Assembly: GCA_014529385.2 (NCBI GenBank)
Contig: CM043964.1
Location: 3,683,997-3,747,996 of the forward strand
Length of the DNA: 64,000 nucleotides
From: Adiantum capillus-veneris
Taxonomy: Eukaryota; Streptophyta; Polypodiopsida; Polypodiales; Pteridaceae
Reading direction: 5' to 3'
Shown here: in pieces, positions 54,105 through 64,000 of the stretch
Layout of the letters: the number at the start of each line of letters is the position of its first letter
Numbering within the stretch: the stretch's first letter is position 1
Made by a program: the position numbers and the translations under genes
Notes under the pieces: generated by a model
Seen by the model: the letters and a program-made list of their open reading frames with translations, nothing else
Told to the model about the DNA's origin: nothing
The model's database searches: none

Positions 54105-55760
54105 ACTTGGAGACTTATGACCCAGGGAAACCGTCAAGCTATCAAAGCTTGATGCATTATGAACTCTGCTATTACAGGAGTCAATTTCAAGAAAGAACAA
54201 GGCTAAAAAACGTGTGGTTGAATACGCCTTTATTGTTGCTCAAAGAGGAGGTGGTAATAGCAATGCAACCACTTCTCGTGGTTAATTTATGAGTAGCAGA
54301 TCACCTGTGTCTAGTGCTTCTACTGCTAGCAACTCGTCTAGGGATTCTAGTGAAAAAGGCACAAAGAAGATGTGTTTCCATTATTGCAAGGCTAATGATC
54401 ACTTGAAAAGCAATGTCCTGAGTTGAAGGAAAAAAGAAGCCAAGAAGAAAGAGGTTGGATCTACTACTAGTGGAAATATTGTAGAATATTCTGTAAATGG
54501 AGAGTGATGTAACGTAGATGCAAAGTGGGCATTTAGTGCAGTGTCCTTAATATGATCCTTTTGTCCATGTTGCATGTATGTCAATTGCTACAGAGTCACA
54601 TGTTTGGTACTTTGATAGTAGTGCTACAAAGCACATTACTTCACATCGTGACTTGTTTGCCTCTATCAAGGCTGTCCCTCATAGCAATACGATCACTTGT
54701 GCCAACAATGCCTCTTACCTAGGGAAGGGAGTTGGAAACATCGTGCTAACTACTGTGAATGGCAATTCTTTCACACTTTCTGATGCACTTTGTGTACCAA
54801 GGATAAAAAAGAACCTTTTTTCTATATATGCACTTGCAAGACTTGGTCTTATTATCAAATTTGTGGATGATAGATGTGTAGTTCATGATCTTAGTTTGGT
54901 CATGTAATTGTTGCATCTAGCATTTTGTGTTGTGGGCTATATAAGCTCACTTTGTATAACAAGTGTGGATAGAATTTTGCAAATGTAGTTGTGGATTCAA
55001 AGCTCGTTTTAGATGCCAAACTTTGCATGAACATTTTGGGCATCTAAATTTTTCCAATTTGCTACGTTTATAAAAATCTAACGTGGTCGCTTCTTTGTCA
55101 CCTCTTGAAGCACCTTCTAAGTATGTTTGTGAAGGTTGTATTTTGAGTAAAGTAAGATATGCAACATTCAAAGTTTCCAAAGAATGGTTCAATAAGGGCT
55201 CCATGTAGGTTACAACTTGTGCATAGTGATGTTTTGTAGGCCTATGCAAATTCCATCGTTCGGTGATTACCTGTACATAGTGACTTTCATTGATGATTAC
55301 TCAAGGCATGCATGGGTGTTTTTGATAAAAGCTAAGTCAGCAGTGTTCATGTGTTTCAAGCAATTTACCTAAATGTACAATGGGCACCCTCCCTTCAGAT
55401 TGAGGAGGGGAGTGTATGTCTCATGGCTATAATGTATTTGTGGATAGTCGTGGGATAAAGCACCAACTTATAGTGCCATATACACCTCAACAAAAGGGTA
55501 GTGCACCCTCCCTTCAGATTGAGGAGGGGAGTGTATGTCTCATGGCTGTAATGTATTTGTGGATAGTCATGGGATAAAGCACCAACTTATAGTGCCATTT
55601 ACACCTCAACAAAAGGGTAGTGCTGAAAGAAAAAACAAGTTGCTTATAGAGACGACACAATGTATGGTTAAGAGTTATGGGGTTCTCTAAATGCCAAGCC
55701 TCACTATTGTTGTATTGATAATAGAACCACAAACATAAATGTCATACCGTGGGACGAAGT
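54105..55760 (+). pseudogene. Copia A, rest of gag, protease and part of integrase
   Basis: Resumes gag after element E. Zinc-knuckle region CFHYCKANDHLK is near 54371. Protease at about 54578-54907 reads WYFDSSATKHITSHRDLF (DSS for DSG). Integrase pieces follow at 54960-55700 (TFIDDYSRHAWVF-like, KHQLIVPYTPQQ-like). Many stops. RT and RNase H are missing: homology to Copia B ends near 55760. Confidence 0.75.
55384..55621 (+). repeat. 119-bp tandem duplication inside Copia A integrase
   Basis: Units 55384-55502 and 55503-55621 differ at only a few bases and duplicate the integrase segment around the second catalytic Asp. Copia B has one copy. Confidence 0.9.
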
Positions 55761-55764
55761 CGAC

Positions 55765-56665
55765 TTGACTAGTGCATGAAGGCTACAAGTGGTTGTCAAT
55801 CTCTTGGAAAACACACTCACTCCTTATCTCACACAAATCTACACTCTACTGCATGTTAGGTAGCAAAAGCTATGTATGACACCATAGACAAATCTAATCA
55901 GCTCACCAAGCAAAAGGAATCTAATTGATACAAAACTTATAGGACGGGTTACCAACATCTAAAAACACATGCTTGAACACTTAAATCCCTCTTTCAACCA
56001 ATTGCCAAAATCGCGCTTATTATCTCTAGGGCATATTTGACCTAACCGTTTTCGACCCAAATACACCCTAGAGCTTGGCAATGAAGCCACTACACCTCTC
56101 CAATGCATAAAATGCAGTTTTACTATGTAAATATAGAGTTATGAGAAGATAAGGAGTAGGTGAGCATCAACAAAAACAGAATTATACCACAAGAAAGGCA
56201 CAATGTCGCAAAGAGCTTTCACTTGTGAATGCAATGAAGCAAATGAAACTTCAAACGGACACTTCACGAGGGAGTTATGATCTTGAGAAAGAAGTAGGAG
56301 AGTACACAATGCTCAATCTGCAAGTCAGTCGTATGCTTATTATCCAAAAAAGTCTCTCTAGGTTTTACAAAAAAATGGCTTTTATACCTTAATTGAAGGT
56401 TCAAGGTTAAAAAATGAGCAAAAAGGTCTAATTCTCAATTTCTTGATACAAAAAGTTCTAATTCTCAATAGCCTAGGATTTCTTGATACAATTTAGAAGC
56501 ACACAACCCCACTCTTTCTGGCTAAAAATCACATAATAGCTACAAAATAGTTGTGGAATCAAAAAAATGACAACGACTTAGGGCTATGGGTATCCATAAT
56601 GATCAAAAGGGAGAAATTACATCAAAGGCCGTATCTAGACTCCCAATGTTAGCTTTATGCTAACA
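55765..56665 (-). repeat. 3' LTR of a minus-strand non-autonomous element (outer edge uncertain)
   Basis: On the minus strand a TCTAAGGGGGGGAAA polypurine tract (56666-56680) is followed by TGTTAGCATAAAGCTAACA, a perfect LTR-start palindrome at 56647-56665. It runs down to where Copia A ends. No partner LTR is in the window. Confidence 0.5.
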
Positions 56666-56680
56666 TTTCCCCCCCTTAGA

Positions 56681-57936
56681 CTAGGGCGTTCTCGACACAG
56701 CCTCAAGGATTTGGGTAGTGGTCCGGCTTGCAGGCTTGTCGCTGCTTTTTGAGGGCTTTGAGAGCATTATAATACTTTATCCGGAGTGTTTTGTCTGCTT
56801 TGGCTAGGAATTGCAAGTCAATTGGAGTATTAAACTCCATTGTCGTGTATCCCACAAACCTGGATCTCAAAGTGAAGAACACTGTGTATAATGCCTCCTC
56901 ATGTAATAGGAGGGTAAGAACATCACTCTAGCATAGAAACCATAGAGCACATCTGGTGTCTGATCTAACATATTGTAGCAGAGCCCTTGATTGCCTTCGA
57001 GAAAGGCCATCCATGGCGCGCTCGTCTGCTCTGCTTGGTGAAAGGTTTGAATGCAGGTTAGAAGCATCTTGGCAATCTTTATGAACATGATGCATGCCAA
57101 ATCTGGTATTCTTTTGAAGATCTCAATTGCTTCGGAGAGGGTTTGGAATATGTAGTCCTTTGTAGCTATGCTTTTGGGAGGACTAAGATGCATGTAGTTT
57201 AGTCATGTAGGATGTTTCTTTACGACTAATTTGGTGACTACCCCAACTCCTCACTCTTGGCACATGGCAAAAGGTAAGATCCTTTTTTATTTCAAGTGGT
57301 GCCTCAGTGTGGAGGATTAGGTACCTTGGATGTCTTTTGAGCGAGTACATTTGCCAAGTAGGATGTGGATCGATGTTGTCCATAGCTTGTTCTTTGACCA
57401 GTCTCTCCTTTATGTTGAGAATTTGATACTTGATCAATGGGAAAGGGAGAGACTAATGGTGCCATGTTTCTGTCATTTGCTTGGAAGTGAGCTGGGCTAA
57501 TTGGCAGAATGGAGAATCCGCTGCTCCCACAACATGGCCTCTTTCCATATATCTTCTGTTTTTGAATCTATATTGACTTTCAGAGCCTTTTTGACCTCGA
57601 TAGTGAAGTTGTCTATAGGTCCTTGCTCAACCTCTAACTCGATTGTTGAGGATTCTAGGGCCACTGTTTTTGGGTCTACATCTCCTTCTAACTGTAAAAA
57701 TTCTAGCTCCTAGTTTTCTTTGGCAATGTTTTGGGCACATCTTCTTCCTGGACTTTCTGTTTTCCTTTCAATTGCTCTTGGGTCACTTCTAGAGTTGCTT
57801 ATAGATTAGATATCTACACTGCTCTTATTTAGTCATGAATAAGAGAGATAGCTCTTTCCACTACATTTGCTCTAATTTTAGCTCTGTTTCCAAGTCTTTA
57901 GACCTCTTTTCTAATGCTTGGTAGGCTAGGTTGTGG
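56681..57936 (-). pseudogene. C-terminal part of a coiled-coil ORF of unknown function
   Basis: Minus-strand frames: a Lys/Glu-rich stretch including KRSKDLETELK (about 57895), then broken frames, then an alpha-helical region containing YIFQTLSEAIEIFKRIPDL and FHQAEQTSAPWMAFLEGNQG (57193-56867), then FLAKADKTLRIKYYNALKAL before the polypurine tract. It continues the ORF at 63019-63965 across the Copia B insertion. No known domain was recognised. Confidence 0.45.
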
Positions 57937-58146
57937 TGGAATTAGGGTTGCACAGAAACACACACAGCTTGGAGAAGACAAAGAAAGCTCAAGGCACACA
58001 ATAGAGAGTGTGTTAGTTGGTGTGCAATGGAAAGATAGATAGCCCTAGAGTGATGGGCGTATATACAATGCACGGGGGGAAAAACCTCCTAAAGAGGGAA
58101 AAAATGCCCCGGTGGTCCTAGTGTGTTCACACACATCACTACCACA
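57937..58146 (-). repeat. Copia B, 3' LTR
   Basis: 210 bp, differing from 62808-63018 at several positions, so an older insertion than the Tat-like element. Confidence 0.9.
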
Positions 58147-60740
58147 CGCATATGGTAACAAATTCCCCTTGGAGTGATGCGGTGAACGAGAGCTGGCAAA
58201 TGAGTAAAGGGAAGTGCCATGCCCTGAGGACATGATCAGTCCACAAAGGGGAGTAAGCCCAAAGCTTTGCGGAAACCTTCGAGCTTCTCACGAGACAATG
58301 TCTTTGTGAAAAGATCTGCAAGGTTGTCTTGTGTTGGCACATAAGCCAAGCTGATCTCTCCTGCTGAGAGCCTCTACCTAACATAGTGGTAATGCACCTC
58401 AATGTGCATTGTGCGAGCATGAAAAACTGGGTTCCTTGCAACTGCCAATGCGCTTTGATTGTCAGTGTAGATAGCGTTGGCAGTGTCCTGTCCAACACCG
58501 CAATCAGCCCATAAGGCATCTGAGCCATACACACTAAACCGTAGCTGTGAAGACTACCCTTTACTCAGCCTCACAACTCGAAGTGGCCACAGTAGGTTGC
58601 TTCTTGATCAACCATGATATACATGAACTTCCAAGCATGAAATAAAAACCACTTGTGGACACTCGTGTGTCAAAACAACCAGCCCAATATGATTTTGAAA
58701 AAGCATGTAAATCTGGCAGCAATGATCCCCCCTTGGGATAAAAAAAGCCAAGATGTAAAGTGCCACTCAGGTAGCGTAAAATCCTCTTGACAGCATGCCA
58801 ATGCTTAGACCTTGGGCTATGCATAAATCTGCCGACCTGTGAGATTGCAAACTGAATATTTGGCCTCGTGTTGCATACATAAATGAGGCAACCAACAACA
58901 GTTTGGTAAAGTGTGACATCAACAAGATCGCCAACATCATGTAGACTCAACTTCAAACCTGTTTCCATGGGAGTGGCAATAGGTTTGCAATCCTCAAGTC
59001 CAAACTTACATAGCAATGTCTCTATGTAACTTTTTTGACACCAGGTAATACCACCATCACACTGCTTAAACTGTATGCCCAAATAATGATGCAACAACCC
59101 CAAATCTTTCATCTTGAAAGTAGCATTCAAATCAGCCTTAAATTCAACAATATGTCACTCATTTGGTCCAGTGATGAGAAAATCATCTACATAAAGAACC
59201 ACAATGAGAAGTACATCACCCTCACGCTTTACATACAATGTGCTTTCTGTTGGACTGTTGCGAAAGCCTTGTTTGACCAAATGAGTGTCAGCTTTCTCAT
59301 TCCAAGCACGAGGAGATTGCTTCAACCGATACAAAGCCTTGTTACATTTGCAGACTTTGTCCTCTTGTCCTTTCTTGACAAAACCGCGAGGCTGTGTTAC
59401 ATAAACTTCCTCAAATATGTCACTATTCAAGAAATCAATAACAATGTCTGATTGATGTACATCCCAACCAAAATGAGATGCCAATGCACATAGAAAATAC
59501 ACAGTATTCATACGACAAGTGGGAGCAAAGGTCTCTTCATAATCAATGTCTTTTTGCTGTGCATAACCCTTTGCAGCAAGTTGAGACTCACCATTCGGCT
59601 TGCATTTCAACTTGTAAACCCACTTCATACCAATGGCCTTTTTGCCAGGAGGCAAATCACATAAAGTCACGTGTCATTTTTTATAAGTGCATCATATTAT
59701 GATTGCATGGTAGCTTTCCAATTTTTTGAATTTTGTGCTTCATCAAAAGATAGAGGCTCCTCAACATCATGTATTCTAGACACAACCAAAGCATAACAAT
59801 CTGATGCATAAGATGCATGGTGAGAGCCTGAACGGTACGACTAGACAAAGGTGCATCCAATTTACTGTCACGCAAAGTGTGCACCAGCCATTTTGGCATA
59901 CCTCTAGCATGCTCATTTTCAGCCCTTTCCTCATCAAGTACATCATGTACATCTACATCAGTAATAGGCTGATCTATACCATTTTTAGAAACCCCCATAG
60001 GCTATACATTTGCCTCATTGGAACTTACATTCGTATTTCCACCACTGAAAAGAGGCAACAAAGTGTCATAAATGTCCTGTGAGCTTACATTACTGTCTCT
60101 AGTACATGACAGCAAGGGTTGAATAGAATCTTCCACAAACACTACATCCCATGAAACCAGAATACGTTTTGTTTGTGGATGATACAACTTGTAGCCTTTG
60201 CTTTTAGCACTATAACCAACAAAAATACATTTGACATCCTTATCATCCAATTTTCTGCGCTTTATTTGTGGCACCAAAGCATATGCCAAACAACCAAAAA
60301 CACGCATGTGCTCAATAGAAGGCTTTGTATCATGCAATGCTTCATATGGAGTAATAGACTACAAAGATTTCGTAGGACACCTGTTTAGTACATAAGTGGC
60401 ACACATGATGGCCTCAAGCAAAAAAGAATGCGGCAAAGTTTGACTTTTGACCATACATCATGCCATTTTCGTAAGTGACTTGTGTTTCCTCTCAGCAACA
60501 CCATTTTGCTGAGGTGTATAAGGCATTGTACATTGGTGTTTTATCCCACAACAAGCCATAAATGCATTGAATGCATGAGACATATACTCCTCCCCTCGAT
60601 CGGAATGGAGGGTGCCCATAGTACATTTCGAGACATTTTTAGCCATAGCTAGAAATTGTTTGAAGCACATAAAAAATTTGGACTTCGCTTTAAGTGAAAA
60701 TACCCATGCATGCCTGGAGTAATCATCAATGAAAGTCACG
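58147..60740 (-). pseudogene. pol: Copia B pol: integrase end, RT and RNase H, several frameshifts
   Basis: Integrase core continues from 60991 (LVHSDVSGPMQTRSLGNY, TLHSDRGEEYMSHAF, PYTPQQNGVAERKHKSL). RT: AIGMKWVYKLKCKPNGE, DIDYEETFAP, LYRLKQSPRAWNE, VVLYVDDFLITG (59670-59155). RT end and RNase H: FNMKDLGLLHHYLGIQF-like, RPNIQFAISQVGRFMHSP, ISWLIKKQPTVATSSCEAE (59130-58561), then the final piece to about 58250. The order is complete, but at least five frame changes or stops separate the pieces. Confidence 0.85.
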
Positions 60741-62503
60741 AAGTAAAGGTAATTGCCCAAGGATCGAGTTTGCATGGGCCCAGAAACATCACTATGCACA
60801 AGATGCAACCTGCATGTGGCCCAAACTGAACCATCCTTTGGAAACTTAGAACGCTGCATCTTACCCAATATACAGCCTTCACAAACATGTTCGACAGGTG
60901 CTTCAAGAGGTGGCAAAGAAGCAGCAATATCAGATTTTTGCAAACGCAGCATAAACTGGCAAAATTCACATGGCCAAAACGTGCATGCCAAACTTTTGCA
61001 TCTGAAATAGCCCTTGAATCTGCAACTACATTTGCAAAATTTTGTCCATACTTGTCATACAAAGTGAGCTTATACAGCCCACGACACAAAAGTCCAGATG
61101 CAACGATTTCATCACCAAAACTGAGATCATGAACTGTACATCTATCATCCACAAATTTGACTACAAGTCCAAGTCTAGCAAGTGCAGATGCAGACAAAAG
61201 ATTCTTCTTTATCCCACATACATAAAGTGCATCAACAAGTGTGAAAGAACTACCATTACCAGCAGTAAGCACAATCTCTCCAACTCCCTGAACCGGATAA
61301 GAGGCATTGTTGGCATAAGTGATTGAATTCCCATGAGGGACAGACTCGAGAGAGGTGAACAATTCACGATGTGAGGTAATGTGCTTTGTAGCACCATTGT
61401 CGAAATACCACACATGTGAATCTGCAGCAACTGACGTGCATGCATAATGGATAGCAGGATTGTAAGTGCACTTTGCGCTAAAAGCCCATTGTGCATCAAC
61501 ATCTGCAACACAATTTCCTTTCACAGAAGACTCAAGAATGGATGCATTTGTAGTGGAACCAGTGTTTGCAGTGGAACAACCCTCTTTCTTCTTAGCCTCT
61601 TTGGCCTTCAACTTAGGACACGACTTGATCAAGTGATCATTAGCTTTACAATAATGGCAATTCATCTTATTTTTTCCCTTATCACCAGAATTGCGAGACA
61701 AAGTGTTGCCAGCGGAAGCATTGGGAATAGAAGTTTTGCCACTCGCAGCAAAACCATAAGAAGTGGCTGCATTGCTGTTACCACCCTTTCTTTGAGAAGC
61801 AATAAAATCCTGTTCAACTGCGCGCTGTCTAGTCCTATTTTTAATGGAATGTGACTCTTGCAACAACAATGTGCATAATGCATCAAACTTGACAACTTCT
61901 AGATTTCCTTGGGTCATAAGTCTCCAAGTACTAGCAAAAGTCTGGTAAGAATCTGGTTAGGCATCAAGAACAAAGTGCACAAGGGAACTGTCTGATTTGA
62001 CTTCACCTGCAGAAATAAGTTGCTCATCAATATCTTTGACACTAGCAAGGAAAGTGTCCATATCATCTTCCTCATGCATAATCTTTGACTCCAGCTCTTT
62101 ACACAACAAAGCAATTTTAGCGTCATCGTGACTTGCATAAAGACCAGCCAAAATATCCTAAGCCTGTTTTGCAGATTTGCTTAACGGATGTGAGGAACAA
62201 TGGCGCGCTTCATAGACAATGCAATCAATGCATGAGCCTTCGCATCCTTTACATCCCAACGAGCTTGTTCTGCCATAGGCAAAACAACTCTAATAGCAGC
62301 AATCCTTGCAGCAAGACCTGCAACATTCTCAACATCGCCTACATCCTCAGAACCAGGACGTACATCAATGCCCTGCACAATATTCTAAACGCTCTTTGAC
62401 ACAAGACTTGTTGCATCATATAAGCCCACATAGGGTAATTGTCCCCATCCAACCCGTCCTTAAGAGCAAACATCTTGAAGACATCTGTGTTGTTTTTAGC
62501 CAT
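60741..62503 (-). pseudogene. gag: Copia B gag, protease and start of integrase
   Basis: Gag starts at ATG 62503 (MAKNNTDVFKMFALKDGLDG). Frames change near 62380 and 62170, with an in-frame stop near 61957. Zinc knuckle CHYCKANDHLIKSC is near 61645. Protease WYFDNGATKHITSHRELF (DNG for DSG) is near 61400. A GAG-pre-integrase region (VWHARFGHVNFASL) follows. The site around 61910-61940 is the intact counterpart of the Copia A position where element E inserted. Confidence 0.85.
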
Positions 62504-62807
62504 GGTAAATGATGCACCTGATGTGAAAACTGCCTGAAAATAGGAGAAACGGAGCTGGAACAACTCGTGCTATATAGCACAAACCGTAGAAGACTAAGGC
62601 ACCTGTTATGTAGAAAACGGCACTGACAGAAATTATGCACAAAATGACGAAATTGCATGTGTAGACCTGCCTGTAGTGGAAATGGAGGCCGAAATGAGCC
62701 CGTGAACGCTCGCCAAACCTCATTGTAATCAGAGAAAGTGAGCAGGCGTGTGCTGGAGCAGCTGGTGACTAAGCCCGAGAGGACGTAACCTACTCTGAAC
62801 CAATTGT

Positions 62808-63018
62808 TGGAATTAGGGTTGCAGAGAAACATACACAGCTTGGAGAAGACAAAGGAAGCTCAAGGCACACAATAGAGAGTGTGTTACTTGGTGTGCAATG
62901 GAAAGATAGATAGCCCTAGAGTGATGGGCGTATATACAATGCACGGGGGATTGAAACCTCCTAAAGAGGGAAAAAATGCCTCGACGGTCCTAGTGTGTCC
63001 ACACACATCACTACCACA
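62808..63018 (-). repeat. Copia B, 5' LTR
   Basis: 211 bp, partner of 57937-58146. Confidence 0.9.
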
Positions 63019-63965
63019 TGTATTGGTAAGAGGTTGGAGCCTTGCAATGTAAGGGATTAGTCTTCAATTTCTCTAGGATCTTGTTCTGATCTTTCAATCT
63101 GGCTTCTACTTCGGCCGCTTGAAGGTTAGCAACCTCGAATTGAGTTTGTAGCCATTAGGCATGTGAATTTGTATCTAGGATGGTGGCTTGGGCCTCTTGC
63201 ATCTTTTTCTCTTGAGCTTCACTTGCAGTTGTCAATTGTTCCGCAAGCTCTATCATTGTCTTCAATTCCTCCAAGTGTCGGCTATTGGCATCTTTCATCC
63301 TAGCCATCTCCTCCGGGGATTGCTTATGTAGGGAGTTGTATTATTCTACAAATGCGTTCTCTACCTCTATTTGTGTAGTGAGGTGTTTTTTGGCAGCCTC
63401 AATCTGCTTTGCTCTTTCATCCTTGGCATACACTGCTATCTTCACTGTGTCAACAATATGGTGAGCAAACTAGGCATATTCTTTGATGTCTTATAGATTG
63501 AGTGGATGTGAGGTATCCACCACTTCCTGTTGCTCTATCTGTAGTGCATCCTACTGAGTCTTCTCACTTTATGATTCTCTTTGCCTCACTAGCAAGTGTG
63601 TCACTCACATGTACTTCTTTGCTTTCTTCTAACGGAGTATCCTTTTGAGAGGTAGGCTCCTATTGAGCTTCCTCCTTTTCTTGATCTTTGGGGTCATCCA
63701 TATGCACACCTTCCTCAACAGTGGGTGCATTGGTGCCTGCTATTGATGGCACTTGCTCTTCTTTTGTTTCCTCAGTGATTTCCACTTGAATAGCCTCTTT
63801 TGCTTTAACCTCTTCCATGGGAAGTGGAGTAGACACTTGGGAAGTGGCTAGTGGTGGTAGTGCAAAACCTAGTTGGGTGGTAGGCAAATCAGAGGTGCCC
63901 ACGAGCTCTTGCCATTTCTTCTTCTTGATAAATCTTTTCGAGCTTTGCAAGGGGATCTTTGCCAT
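63019..63965 (-). pseudogene. N-terminal part of a coiled-coil ORF of unknown function
   Basis: The minus-strand frame from ATG 63965 starts MAKIPLQSSKRFIKKKKWQE, with a Thr/Pro-rich stretch, then Glu/Lys-rich residues, and stops at 63660. Broken frames down to 63040 give heptad-like sequence (LEELKTMIELAEQL, ASEAQEKKMQEAQATIL, AAEVEARLKDQNKILEKL). It resembles the post-integrase ORF at 16451-18716 in layout (basic start, LEELKT motif, coiled coil). Upstream pol, if any, lies beyond the window end. Confidence 0.5.
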
Positions 63966-64000
63966 ATAGTGGGTTTAGTGAGAGGCTTAGGTTTTCAAAA

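Larger units (their letters stand above)
57937..63018 (-). mobile_element. Copia B retrotransposon
   Basis: 5.08-kb minus-strand Ty1/Copia element of the same family as Copia A. LTRs 57937-58146 and 62808-63018, about 210 bp (TGTGGTAGTGATG to CCTAATTCCA on the minus strand). Degenerate iMet primer site (TTGGTTCAGAGTAGG, about 62790-62804). Flanks TGTGG and TGTAT match only in part. Confidence 0.9.

Noticed and set aside
57932-63023. Target duplication for Copia B
   Set aside because: TGTGG and TGTAT agree at only three of five bases, so the duplication is not established.

Overview
The window is a piece of a large, transposon-packed plant nuclear genome. It contains plant-type LTR retrotransposons: a Tat-like Ty3/gypsy element with two RNase H domains, a chromovirus, Copia elements, gag-only non-autonomous elements, and a tRNA-derived SINE. 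Initiator-methionine-type primer-binding sites are seen at several of them. Only one host-gene piece was recognised: the first coding exon of the U2 snRNP protein A' gene (12224-12305, minus), ending at a splice donor. A long-intron vascular plant, possibly a gymnosperm, would fit, but the species cannot be named from the sequence. Everything else is repeats or unidentified non-coding DNA, with no operon-like organisation. | Layout. (1) 1-6302: a gag/protease-only Ty3/gypsy derivative (plus) in tandem arrangement, internal end - LTR - internal region - LTR. Its first LTR carries a solo LTR of another family. (2) 6400-10976: further solo or degraded LTRs of that family, two of the three TSD-bearing copies with perfect 5-bp duplications, a 279-bp direct duplication, and a minus-strand Copia gag/protease relic. 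(3) 10977-15900: the U2A' exon and otherwise unassigned AT-rich DNA. (4) 15900-42490: an old minus-strand Ty3/gypsy element (RT, integrase, GPY module, a coiled-coil post-integrase ORF, PPT, LTR). A SINE inserted into it. The SINE is split by a 21-kb three-LTR array (19091-40171) whose outer ends carry one 5-bp duplication. A nearly pristine Tat-like element (27283-36007) sits inside the second internal region of that array. (5) 42492-55760: a plus-strand Copia element interrupted by a short-LTR element (43530-54104), which contains a truncated chromovirus and a second Copia element. (6) 55765-64000: a minus-strand element with the same sort of coiled-coil ORF, interrupted by another Copia element (57937-63018). 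| The most unusual object is the three-LTR array. Each roughly 2.8-kb LTR holds a TATA box and, about 900 bp downstream, a short ATG-started open exon of 47 codons ending in a good splice donor. A phase-matched acceptor lies just past the primer-binding site, in front of a 175-codon ORF of unknown function that is conserved in both units, and a second phase-matched acceptor lies in front of gag. This suggests a retroelement whose proteins start inside the LTR and are completed by alternative splicing across the LTR/PBS junction. A second unusual observation is that the 5' leaders of the Tat-like gypsy element and of an unrelated Copia element share two sequence modules in the same order.
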